Of a stretch of DNA of 51,618 bases, positions 7,715 to 14,424 are shown one piece after another; the stretch's first letter is position 1; every line of letters begins with the position of its first letter. The DNA is from Longimicrobium sp. (GTDB taxonomy: Bacteria; Gemmatimonadota; Gemmatimonadetes; Longimicrobiales; Longimicrobiaceae), in the NCBI GenBank assembly GCA_036387335.1, contig DASVTZ010000230.1:1-51618 (forward strand), in the 5' to 3' direction. A program made the translations under genes and the position numbers. The notes under the pieces were generated by a model. The model saw nothing but the letters and a program-made list of their open reading frames with translations, was not told the DNA's origin and ran no database searches.

Positions 7715-8445
7715 TCGGGGGCGGAGAGGCCGAAGGCGTGGAGCACGGCGCGCTCCATCCACCGGTCCACCGCGCCGCCGGTGTAGGCGGGGAGCGCGGC
7801 GACCTGGCGGGCGGTGGCGCCCATGATCCACGCGTCCTCCCCGCGGTCGCGCAGCTCCACCGTCTCCATCGGCACCAGGACGTGCCGGTCCTCGCGCAGG
7901 TTGAACAGGTCGTCCGCCAGGTCCACGGAGATGAAGCGGATCTTCATGGCGACGGGATCAACCAGCATCTCCTTCACCACGCCGACGCGCTCGTTGTCGC
8001 CCGCGAAGACGGTCCAGCCGAGCGGGTTGGGCGCGCCTTTGGCCAGGCGGAAGTCGCGCGCCTCGCTCAGCGGCACGATGCGGTGCTCGCCGCTGTCCGA
8101 GACGTTGGGCGCGTCGCCGTAGAAGCGCGGATGGGCGCGCTCCATCTCCTCCAGCACGGCGGCGGTCATCGGCTCGCCCTCGTAGGCGGGGAGCGCCTTG
8201 ACCTCCGCCGCCGTCCACGGCGACACCACCAGCGCCCCCGACGCCCATTCCAGCACTTCCGCGGGCACGAGCACGTGCTTGCGGAAGAGCCCCAGGTTCA
8301 CCGACACGAAGCGGATCTTGCCGTCGAGCCCGAACAGCAGGTCCGCCAGGTCGCCGATCTTGGTGCCCTCGCGGTCGGTCACGTCCCACCCCACCAGGTC
8401 GCGGGTGCGGAGCACTTCGGCCCGCGGCGCGGTTGATTCGGTCAT
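7636..8445 (-). CDS. PRC-barrel domain protein (two PRC-like domains)
   Basis: A 269-residue protein with two PRC-barrel-like modules. The first, about residues 14-85, has LVGWDVTDREGTKIGDLADLLF, with FVSVNLG and VLVPAEVLE. The second, about 138-215, has GWTVFAGDNERVGVVKEMLVD, with RFISVDLA and HVLVPMETVEL. PRC barrels occur in photosynthetic reaction-centre H subunits, RimM and stress proteins, and act as small protein- or RNA-binding beta-barrels. No membrane segment or catalytic motif is present. The Pro-rich C-terminal tail is read from DNA that also encodes the end of plsC on the other strand. A composite repeat lies just upstream. Confidence 0.82.
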   Translation of the reverse strand: MTESTAPRAEVLRTRDLVGWDVTDREGTKIGDLADLLFGLDGKIRFVSVNLGLFRKHVLVPAEVLEWASGALVVSPWTAAEVKALPAYEGEPMTAAVLEEMERAHPRFYGDAPNVSDSGEHRIVPLSEARDFRLAKGAPNPLGWTVFAGDNERVGVVKEMLVDPVAMKIRFISVDLADDLFNLREDRHVLVPMETVELRDRGEDAWIMGATARQVAALPAYTGGAVDRWMERAVLHAFGLSAPDYDDLAAESPPPLPAPDTPPEPTTGP

Positions 8446-8466
8446 GGTGTTACCTCGAGTTGAAAG

Positions 8467-8824
8467 CCCCCTCCCCCCGGCCCCCTCCCCCGCCTGCGGG
8501 GGCGCAGGGCGGGTGAGGGGGAGAACTCCGCGCCTACCGCGGATGCCTCGTAGGGGCGCGATTTATCACGCCCGTGCCCCGCGCCGCCGCGTCGCCCGTA
8601 CATCCGCACCGTTGCCGGTAGGGGCAGACCTGCGTGTCTGCCCACCCTCGCCCCGGCCCCAATCCTCGCCCCCTCACACCGATACCTCGTAGGGGCCGCC
8701 CCACGTGGCTGCCCGTGCCCTCCCCCGCACCGCCGCCCGCCACCGGACCCGTCATCCTCCCCCTCTCCCGAGAACGAGAGGGGCACCCTCTCCTGTTATC
8801 GGGAGAGGGGGCCAGGGGGTGAGG
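8467..8824. repeat. composite intergenic repeat block (GTAGGGGC palindromes)
   Basis: This block fills the gap between the PRC-barrel and LysM genes. It contains CCCCTCCCCCCGGCCCC, CCTGCGGGGGCGCAGGGCGG, the palindromic modules GTAGGGGCGCGATTTATC and GTAGGGGCAGACCTGCG with their complements, a module GGGGCCGCCCCACGTGGCTG, and a CTCTCCCGAGAACGAGAGGG/CGGGAGAGG hairpin. The first four modules recur in the same order at 34010-34272. No gene is evident in it. Confidence 0.85.
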
Positions 8825-8829
8825 GCCCT

Positions 8830-9636
8830 CTACGGCCCCGGGATCACGATCGTCTGCCCCGCGCGCAACTGGTCGCTGCCCAGGTCGTTGGCGCGGCGGA
8901 TCGCATCCGTGGTCACGCCATACCGTCGCGCCAGCCCGAACAGCGTCTCGCCCGCGGCGACAGTGTGCGTGCGCCGCCGCGGCGCCGCGGGACGGCCGGA
9001 TGCAGGCGCCGGACGGGCGGGAGCGGCGGCCGGGCGCTCGGGCGTGGTGCCCGACGGGCGCGGCGCGGGCGGAAGACGCAGCACCATGCCGGCCTCCAGC
9101 GCGCCCGCGGTGTCGTTCGGGTTCAGGGCGCGGAGCTGCGCCGTCGTCACACCGTAGCGCCGGGCGATGGCGGAGAGCGTTTCCCCCGCGGCCACACGGT
9201 GCGTGCGCGGACGGGGGCGGGGAGTCGCGGTCGCGGTGTCGCGGCGAGCCGTGGTCCGTGCCGTTGTGTCGCGGCGCGCGGGCGTGCGGCGCGCGGTGGC
9301 GGTGTCCGGACGCGTGGTGCGGCGCGGGGGCGGAGTGCTGTCCGAATCGGCCGTCTCGGTCGTGGTGGAGTCGCGGGGCCCGGCGGGCTGCTCGGCGGCG
9401 GGCGCGGCACGGCGAGTGGTGCGCGCGGCAGTGATCCACACGACCTCGCCTTCCACGCGGTGCGGCGTGGGGCGGCCGGTGGACTCCACCGAAAACGGCG
9501 CAGCCCAACGCGATGGACGCACGGGGGCGGCCGGCGCGGAATCGGACGGAACCGTGTCCGCGGGCTCGGTGCTCTGGGCGAGCGCGGCGCCGGGAGCCAG
9601 CAGGAGCGCGGCGAGCGACCAGGCGCGCAGCGTCAT
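8830..9636 (-). CDS. secreted LysM peptidoglycan-binding protein
   Basis: A 268-residue protein with a signal peptide (MTLRAWSLAALLLAPGAALAQ) and two C-terminal LysM domains. The first begins HRVAAGETLSAIARRYGVT (about residues 152-195) and the second HTVAAGETLFGLARRYGVT, ending at the C-terminus (about 224-268). The intervening and preceding sequence is a low-complexity linker very rich in Thr, Arg, Ala and Pro. LysM domains bind N-acetylglucosamine in peptidoglycan, so it is a periplasmic wall-binding protein; no hydrolase domain is attached. Its ATG overlaps the stop of the DedA gene (ATGA at 9633-9636), suggesting a joint envelope role. Confidence 0.9.
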   Translation of the reverse strand: MTLRAWSLAALLLAPGAALAQSTEPADTVPSDSAPAAPVRPSRWAAPFSVESTGRPTPHRVEGEVVWITAARTTRRAAPAAEQPAGPRDSTTTETADSDSTPPPRRTTRPDTATARRTPARRDTTARTTARRDTATATPRPRPRTHRVAAGETLSAIARRYGVTTAQLRALNPNDTAGALEAGMVLRLPPAPRPSGTTPERPAAAPARPAPASGRPAAPRRRTHTVAAGETLFGLARRYGVTTDAIRRANDLGSDQLRAGQTIVIPGP

Positions 9637-10289
9637 CGAGCCGCCGGGACGCGCGCGCGCCGGTGCTTCACGTACTCGAAGACGCCCGGCAGAATCGACA
9701 GGACGATGATGGCGACCACCACCGTCTCGAAGTTGTTCTTCACGAACGGCACCGCGCCGAAGAAGTACCCGGCGAAGAGCATCGACGAGACCCACAGGAT
9801 CCCGCCCACCACGTTGTACAGTAGGAACTTGGGGTAGTCCATCTTCGACGCGCCCGCCACGAACGGCGCATAGGTGCGCACGATGGGCATGAAGCGCGCG
9901 AGGATGATCGTCTTGCCGCCGTACTTCGCAAAGAAATCCTGCGTCTTCACCAGGTACGCCGTCTTCAGGATGCGCGCGTCGTCCTTGAACACCCGCGTCC
10001 CCACCGCCTGCCCGATCCAGTAGTTCACCGTGTCGCCCAGGATGGCGGCGGCCAGCATGACGGCGTACAGGGGGAAGATGGAGAGCCCCATCTGCGGGTT
10101 CGCGGCGAGCGCCCCGGCCGCGAACAGGAGCGAGTCGCCCGGCAGGAACGGCGTCACCACCAGGCCCGTCTCGCAGAAGATGATGGCGAACAGGATGGCG
10201 TACGCCCACGTTCCGTACTGGGTGATCAGCGCACCCAGGTGGACGTCGAGATGGCGGAAGTAGTCGAGCGCCTGCGCGAAAAAGCTCAT
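9633..10289 (-). CDS. DedA family membrane protein
   Basis: A 218-residue polytopic inner-membrane protein of the DedA/VTT family, implicated in lipid-carrier (undecaprenyl phosphate) or phospholipid flipping and membrane homeostasis. Motifs in order are ETGLVVTPFLPGDSLLF (membrane-embedded acidic Glu plus PGD), ILGDTVNYWIGQAVG, and FMPIVRTYAPFVAG with the conserved Arg. A C-terminal membrane helix ends in basic KHRRAR. Length is normal. It is co-transcribed with the LysM gene through a 4-nt overlap. It is divergent from the moeZ-like gene, with both promoters in the 162-nt gap. Confidence 0.92.
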   Translation of the reverse strand: MSFFAQALDYFRHLDVHLGALITQYGTWAYAILFAIIFCETGLVVTPFLPGDSLLFAAGALAANPQMGLSIFPLYAVMLAAAILGDTVNYWIGQAVGTRVFKDDARILKTAYLVKTQDFFAKYGGKTIILARFMPIVRTYAPFVAGASKMDYPKFLLYNVVGGILWVSSMLFAGYFFGAVPFVKNNFETVVVAIIVLSILPGVFEYVKHRRARVPAAR

Positions 10290-10451
10290 CCCGGACCTGA
10301 CTGGGGGTGCGAGTGCGGCGTCCCGGCGAGGGGACCGCGGGAGGCGAATGCTATCGTAAAGCGCTGCACGATACAAGACTGCGGCCGGACGGTTGACGCA
10401 CCCGTTACCCTTGTGGAGCAGCTTCGCGGACCCAGAACAGACAGGCGGACG

Positions 10452-11630
10452 ATGTTGGAGCAGACACCCCCGGCGCTCACCCCGGACGAGTCGCTGCGCT
10501 ACGCGCGGCACCTGATCCTTCCCCACGTGGGCCCCGCCGGCCAGGCGCGGCTCAAGGGCGCGCGTATCCTGGTGGTGGGCGCGGGCGGGCTCGGCTCGCC
10601 GGTGGCGATGTACCTCGCCGCGGCCGGCGTGGGGACGCTCGGGATCGTGGACTTCGACGTTGTGGACGCCACCAACCTGCAGCGCCAGGTCATCCACGGC
10701 ACGCGCGACATCGGCCGCCCCAAGCTGGACTCCGCGCGCGACCGCATCGCCGAGATCAACCCGCACGTCCACGTGGAAGGCTTCGCGCTGCGCCTCACCT
10801 CGGCCGATGCGCGGGAGATCGTACGCGGCTTCGACGTGGTGATCGATGGCACCGACAACTTTCCCACGCGCTACCTGCTGAACGACGCCTGCGTGCTGGA
10901 GGGGAAGCCCAACGTCTACGGCTCCATCCTGCGCTGGGAGGGGCAGGCCTCCGTCTTCTGCGCGGAGCGCGGGCCGTGCTACCGCTGCCTCTTCGCCGAG
11001 CCGCCGCCTCCGCACCTTGTGCCCAACTGCGCGGAGGGCGGCGTGATGGGAGTGCTGCCAGGCATCATCGGCTCCATCCAGGCCACGGAGGCGCTCAAGA
11101 TCGTGCTCGATGTGGGTGAAACGCTGGTGGGGCGGCTCTTGCTTTTCGATGCGCTGCGGATGAGGTTCCGCGAGATGCGCCTCCGCCGCGACCCGGCATG
11201 TCCCGCGTGCGGCGAGCACCCCACGATTCACGAGCCGATCGACTACGAGCGCTTCTGCGGGCTGGACACCGCCGAGGCAACACGGGAGGATGCGATGCAC
11301 GACGATGTACCCGAGATGACCCCCACGGAGCTCAAGGCGCGCCTGGACCGCGGCGACCGCGTGACCATCGTGGACGTGCGCGAGCCGTGGGAGTGGGAGA
11401 TCGGCAACCTCGGCCCGCAGGGCGCGCGCCTCATCCCCCTGAACGACCTCCCTAGCCGGATGGACGAGCTGAACCCGGAGGACGAACTGGTGATGCAGTG
11501 CCGCTCCGGCGGCCGCAGCGCGCACGCCGCCGGGTTCCTGCGCGAGCAGGGCTTCGAGCGCGTGCACAACCTGACAGGCGGCATCCTGCGGTGGTCCGAC
11601 GAAGTGGATCCGTCCATCCCTAAATACTGA
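10452..11630 (+). CDS. moeZ: MoeB/ThiF-type adenylyltransferase fused to rhodanese (MoeZ-like)
   Basis: A 392-residue two-domain protein. The E1-like domain (about 1-265) has VVGAGGLGSP at 41-50 for ATP binding, DFDVVDATNLQRQ, and the zinc cysteines Cys176/Cys179 and Cys250/Cys253. The conserved Cys193 lies in PNCAEGGVMG. The rhodanese domain (about 290-392) has the active-site loop QCRSGGRS with Cys350. Such fusions adenylate and thiocarboxylate small ubiquitin-like carriers (MoaD, ThiS, CysO) for molybdopterin, thiamin or cysteine synthesis. No carrier gene is adjacent, so the pathway is undetermined. Confidence 0.92.
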   Translation: MLEQTPPALTPDESLRYARHLILPHVGPAGQARLKGARILVVGAGGLGSPVAMYLAAAGVGTLGIVDFDVVDATNLQRQVIHGTRDIGRPKLDSARDRIAEINPHVHVEGFALRLTSADAREIVRGFDVVIDGTDNFPTRYLLNDACVLEGKPNVYGSILRWEGQASVFCAERGPCYRCLFAEPPPPHLVPNCAEGGVMGVLPGIIGSIQATEALKIVLDVGETLVGRLLLFDALRMRFREMRLRRDPACPACGEHPTIHEPIDYERFCGLDTAEATREDAMHDDVPEMTPTELKARLDRGDRVTIVDVREPWEWEIGNLGPQGARLIPLNDLPSRMDELNPEDELVMQCRSGGRSAHAAGFLREQGFERVHNLTGGILRWSDEVDPSIPKY

Positions 11631-11639
11631 AACAGCAGC

Positions 11640-11708
11640 CTCACGCGGAGGCGCGGAGACGCAGAGAGAACTTCGCGCGCTCCTCTGCGGCTCCGCGTCT
11701 CCGCGTGA
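11640..11708. repeat. dispersed inverted repeat, CTCACGCGGAG type
   Basis: A 69-nt inverted repeat nearly identical to 6781-6850 and 50391-50460. It begins 9 nt after the moeZ-like stop and ends 9 nt before the next start codon, filling almost the whole gap. Confidence 0.9.
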
Positions 11709-11717
11709 ACCTTTTGC

Positions 11718-12722
11718 ATGGACCTGCCCTCGTATGACTACATGCCGGTAACCGAAACCCTGCCAACGGCGGACGACGTGCGGGCTGCGGCGGAGCGGCT
11801 GCGTGGGATCGCGAACCGCACCCCCGTGCACACGTCGCGCACGCTGGACGAGATGACGGGAGCGCGCGTCTTTCTCAAGTGCGAGAACTTCCAGCGTGGC
11901 GGCGCCTTCAAATTCCGCGGCGCCTACAACGCCGTCTCGGTCCTTTCGGATGAGGAGCGGGCGCGCGGCGTCCTCACCTTCTCCTCCGGCAACCATGCGC
12001 AGGCGGTGGCGCTCACGGGACGACTGCTTGGGGTCAGGGTCGTCGTGGTGATGCCGGACAACGCCCCCGCCGCCAAGATCGCCGGCACCCGCGGCTACGG
12101 TGCCGAGGTGGTCCTCTACGACCCCGAAGTCCGCGACCGCCAGGAGATCGCCGCCGAGCTGCAGCAGGAGCGCGGGATGGCGCTGATCCCCCCCTACGAC
12201 CACGCCAACGTCGTCGCCGGCCAGGGCACGGCGGCGCTGGAGTTGATGGAGGAGACGGGGCCCCTCGACGCCCTCTTCGCCCCCTGCGGCGGCGGCGGGC
12301 TGCTGAGCGGCTCGGCGCTGGCGGCGCGCGACTTCGCCCCCGGCTGCCGCGTCGTCGGCGTGGAGCCGGAGCTGGCGGACGATGCCACGCGCTCCTTTCG
12401 CACGGGCGAGCTCGCCACCATCCGCAACCCGCCCACCATCGCGGACGGCCTGCGCACCCCCTCGCTCGGCCGCATCACCTTCCCCCTCGTGCGCGCCCAC
12501 GTCACCGAAATGCGCACCGTAACCGAGGAAGCCATCCTTGAGGCGATGCGCTTCCTCTGGACCCGCGCCAAACTGGTAGTCGAGCCCTCCGGCGCCGTCC
12601 CCCTCGCCGCCCTCCTCGCCACCCCCGGCGAGCTCGCCGGCCAGCGCGTCGGCGTGATCCTCAGCGGCGGCAACGTGGATCTGGCGGCGGCGTGTGCGTT
12701 GTTGGGGGAAAAAGTGCGTTAG
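11718..12722 (+). CDS. threonine dehydratase-like PLP enzyme (serine/threonine ammonia-lyase or racemase)
   Basis: A 334-residue fold-type II PLP enzyme. The Schiff-base Lys is in GGAFKFRGAYNA, the substrate loop is SSGNHAQ, and the phosphate-binding loop is CGGGGLLSG. The end of the barrel has ILSGGNVD. There is no C-terminal ACT regulatory domain, so it is the short catabolic type (TdcB, serine racemase or threo-3-hydroxyaspartate ammonia-lyase) rather than biosynthetic IlvA. An alternative start is ATG 11742; neither has a Shine-Dalgarno. The last codons (GTG CGT TAG) fall inside an AGTGCGTT tandem repeat that provides the stop. Confidence 0.88.
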   Translation: MDLPSYDYMPVTETLPTADDVRAAAERLRGIANRTPVHTSRTLDEMTGARVFLKCENFQRGGAFKFRGAYNAVSVLSDEERARGVLTFSSGNHAQAVALTGRLLGVRVVVVMPDNAPAAKIAGTRGYGAEVVLYDPEVRDRQEIAAELQQERGMALIPPYDHANVVAGQGTAALELMEETGPLDALFAPCGGGGLLSGSALAARDFAPGCRVVGVEPELADDATRSFRTGELATIRNPPTIADGLRTPSLGRITFPLVRAHVTEMRTVTEEAILEAMRFLWTRAKLVVEPSGAVPLAALLATPGELAGQRVGVILSGGNVDLAAACALLGEKVR

Positions 12723-13100
12723 TGCGTTAGTGCGTCAGGGGAGATTCCACGAGCGGACGATCAGGGGCGAATGGCCAGGTCGCATGACCGGGAGCGAATG
12801 GAATTCGCCCCTGGAACCACGCGAAGTCCGCCTGCGCGGAACCACGCATACGGCGGAGCGCGGTCCCACCTTTCTGTCATCCTGAGCGACGCGCCCCACC
12901 GTCGCTCGACCGGCTCCACACTCTGGCGCGGAGCGAAGGATCTACTGCGCGTGCCGAGGGATCGCTCGCGGGCCACGGACCTCCTGCCTCGCCGGCTAGA
13001 TCCTTCGGTCGCCGCAGGAGTGTGGAGAAGCGGCGAGTTCTGTGAGGCGGCTTCCCTCAGGATGACATAGGGGTGCACCGCACTAACGCACTAACGCACT
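12713..13100. repeat. 388-nt nested inverted-repeat element
   Basis: The outer arms 12713-12734 and 13079-13100 are perfect 22-nt inverted repeats built of AGTGCGTT octamers. Inside lies a second pair, TGTCATCCTGAG (12875-12886) and CTCAGGATGACA (13056-13067), and a third, GCGAAGGATCTA (12933-12944) with TAGATCCTTCG (12997-13007). Short GCGAATGGAATTCGC and AGTCCGCCTGCGCGGA palindromes lie near 12793-12840. No credible gene is seen between 12723 and 13169; open frames here are translations of the palindromes. Confidence 0.88.
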
Positions 13101-13169
13101 TCCCTCCCCGCTTGCCCCGCCCGCCCCAGCCGCCTAAAATCCGGTACCCAACTAACCCGAGGTGACCTG

Positions 13170-13745
13170 ATGTCGTTGCACCCGAAGCAGATGCGTACCC
13201 GCGCGCTCGCCGCGCTGCTGGCCCTGACGGCACTCACCGCGCCCGCCGCGGCGCAGCAGGGAGGCCAGCCGCTCTCCCCGCGCGACACGGCGCGGCTGGA
13301 GATCGCGGCCGGGAAACGCGTGTACGTGGACTACGGCCGCCCCTCGATGCGCGGGCGCCGGATCGTGGGCGAGCTGGTGCCGTACGGCCGAGTGTGGCGC
13401 ACTGGCGCCAACGCCGCCACCACGCTCGTCACCGAGGCGGACCTGCGCATCGGCGACGCGCTCGTCCCGCGCGGCACGTACACACTCTACACCCTCCCGA
13501 CTGCGCAGGGATGGACCCTGATCGTCAACCGCCAGACGGGCCAGTGGGGCACCCAGTACGATGCCTCCCGCGACCTGGTGCGCATCCCCATGCGGAGCAC
13601 GAGGGTGGCGCAGCCGGTGGAGAAGTTCACCATCGCGCTGGAGCGCGGGGCCGCTCGCGGCACGGGCACCCTGGCGATGGCGTGGGAGAACACGCGGCTG
13701 ACCGTCCCCGTCCGCGTGCAGGCGGCCGCCGCAACGCGCCGGTGA
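13170..13745 (+). CDS. secreted DUF2911 domain protein
   Basis: A 191-residue protein with a signal peptide (MRTRALAALLALTALTAPAAAQ from the second Met; the annotated ATG adds MSLHPKQ). The DUF2911 core is plain: VYVDYGRPSMRGRRIVG, then LVPYGRVWRTGANAATTL, then VPRGTYTLYTLPT. The function of this family is unknown; members are periplasmic or surface proteins common in Bacteroidota and Gemmatimonadota. GAGGTGAC lies just before the ATG as a Shine-Dalgarno. The TGA overlaps the GTG start of pdxH by 4 nt. Confidence 0.88.
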   Translation: MSLHPKQMRTRALAALLALTALTAPAAAQQGGQPLSPRDTARLEIAAGKRVYVDYGRPSMRGRRIVGELVPYGRVWRTGANAATTLVTEADLRIGDALVPRGTYTLYTLPTAQGWTLIVNRQTGQWGTQYDASRDLVRIPMRSTRVAQPVEKFTIALERGAARGTGTLAMAWENTRLTVPVRVQAAAATRR

Positions 13746-14368
13746 GCACCAGCGCACCCGAGGTCCGCGCGGCGCCCTTTGCCGAGCCCTTCGCCCGCTT
13801 CGGCGAGCTGCTCGCCCGTGCCCGCGCGGAGACGGAGATCCGCGAGCCCACCGCCATGTCCATCGCCACCGTGGGCGAGGACGGGCGTCCCTCGCTCCGC
13901 ATGGTGCTGCTCAAGGACTTCGACGAGCGCGGCTTCGTCTTCTACACCAACCTGGGAAGCCGCAAGGCGCGCGAGCTCGAGGGCAACCCCCACGCGGCGC
14001 TCTGCTTCCACTGGCAGCCCTTCGAGATCCAGGTGCGCATCGAGGGCCGCGTCGAGCAGGTGAGCGACGCGGAGGCGGACGCCTACTACGCCTCGCGCCC
14101 GCGCGGGAGCCGGGTGGGCGCGTGGGCCTCGATCCAGAGCACGCCGCTCCCCTCGTACGACACCCTCGTGCGCCGCGTGGAGGAGGCCGACGCCCGCTTC
14201 GGCCCCACCGGCGAAATCCCGCGCCCGCCGTTCTGGAGCGGCTTCCGCGTGGTGCCCTCCGCCATCGAGTTCTGGCAGGGACGGCCCAGCCGCCTCCACG
14301 AGCGCGACGTCTACACCCTGCAGCCCGGCGACCCGCCGCGGTGGAGCGTGGGGCTGCTCTTCCCCTGA
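13742..14368 (+). CDS. pdxH: pyridoxamine 5'-phosphate oxidase
   Basis: A 208-residue FMN enzyme oxidising pyridoxamine/pyridoxine 5'-phosphate to pyridoxal 5'-phosphate, the last step of vitamin B6 salvage and synthesis. Visible motifs are MSIATVGEDGRPSLRMVLLKDFDERGFVFYTN, SRKARELEGNPHAALCFHW, RGSRVGAWASIQS and the C-terminal substrate loop EFWQGRPSRLHER (here written in pieces), ending in LLFP where most end RLAP. The GTG at 13742 overlaps the previous TGA (GTGA) and no internal ATG keeps the conserved N-terminus. It is the last + strand gene before the convergent conflict-system operon. Confidence 0.94.
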   Translation: MSTSAPEVRAAPFAEPFARFGELLARARAETEIREPTAMSIATVGEDGRPSLRMVLLKDFDERGFVFYTNLGSRKARELEGNPHAALCFHWQPFEIQVRIEGRVEQVSDAEADAYYASRPRGSRVGAWASIQSTPLPSYDTLVRRVEEADARFGPTGEIPRPPFWSGFRVVPSAIEFWQGRPSRLHERDVYTLQPGDPPRWSVGLLFP

Positions 14369-14424
14369 CCGGCCTTGTTGGACAGGCGCACCACCTGGCA
14401 GAGTGTGGAAGACCCGGACGGGCG

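Noticed and set aside
8634-8822. Pro/Arg-rich open frames in the 8.5-8.8 kb block
   Set aside because: They come from the composite repeat and occur in several frames; no start signal or conservation is expected.
9633-12500. A 955-codon minus-strand open frame across moeZ and the dehydratase gene
   Set aside because: Only its last part (DedA, from 10289) is coding. The rest is an antisense frame kept open by high G+C, with low-complexity His/Arg/Ala composition and no motif.
12713-12736. Octamer arrays (AGTGCGTT) as a CRISPR
   Set aside because: The units are 8 nt, contiguous with no spacers, and there are no cas genes.
12771-13070. Open frames on both strands in the 12.7-13.1 kb gap
   Set aside because: They are translations of the nested inverted repeats; both strands are open because the sequence is palindromic, and there is no ribosome-binding site.
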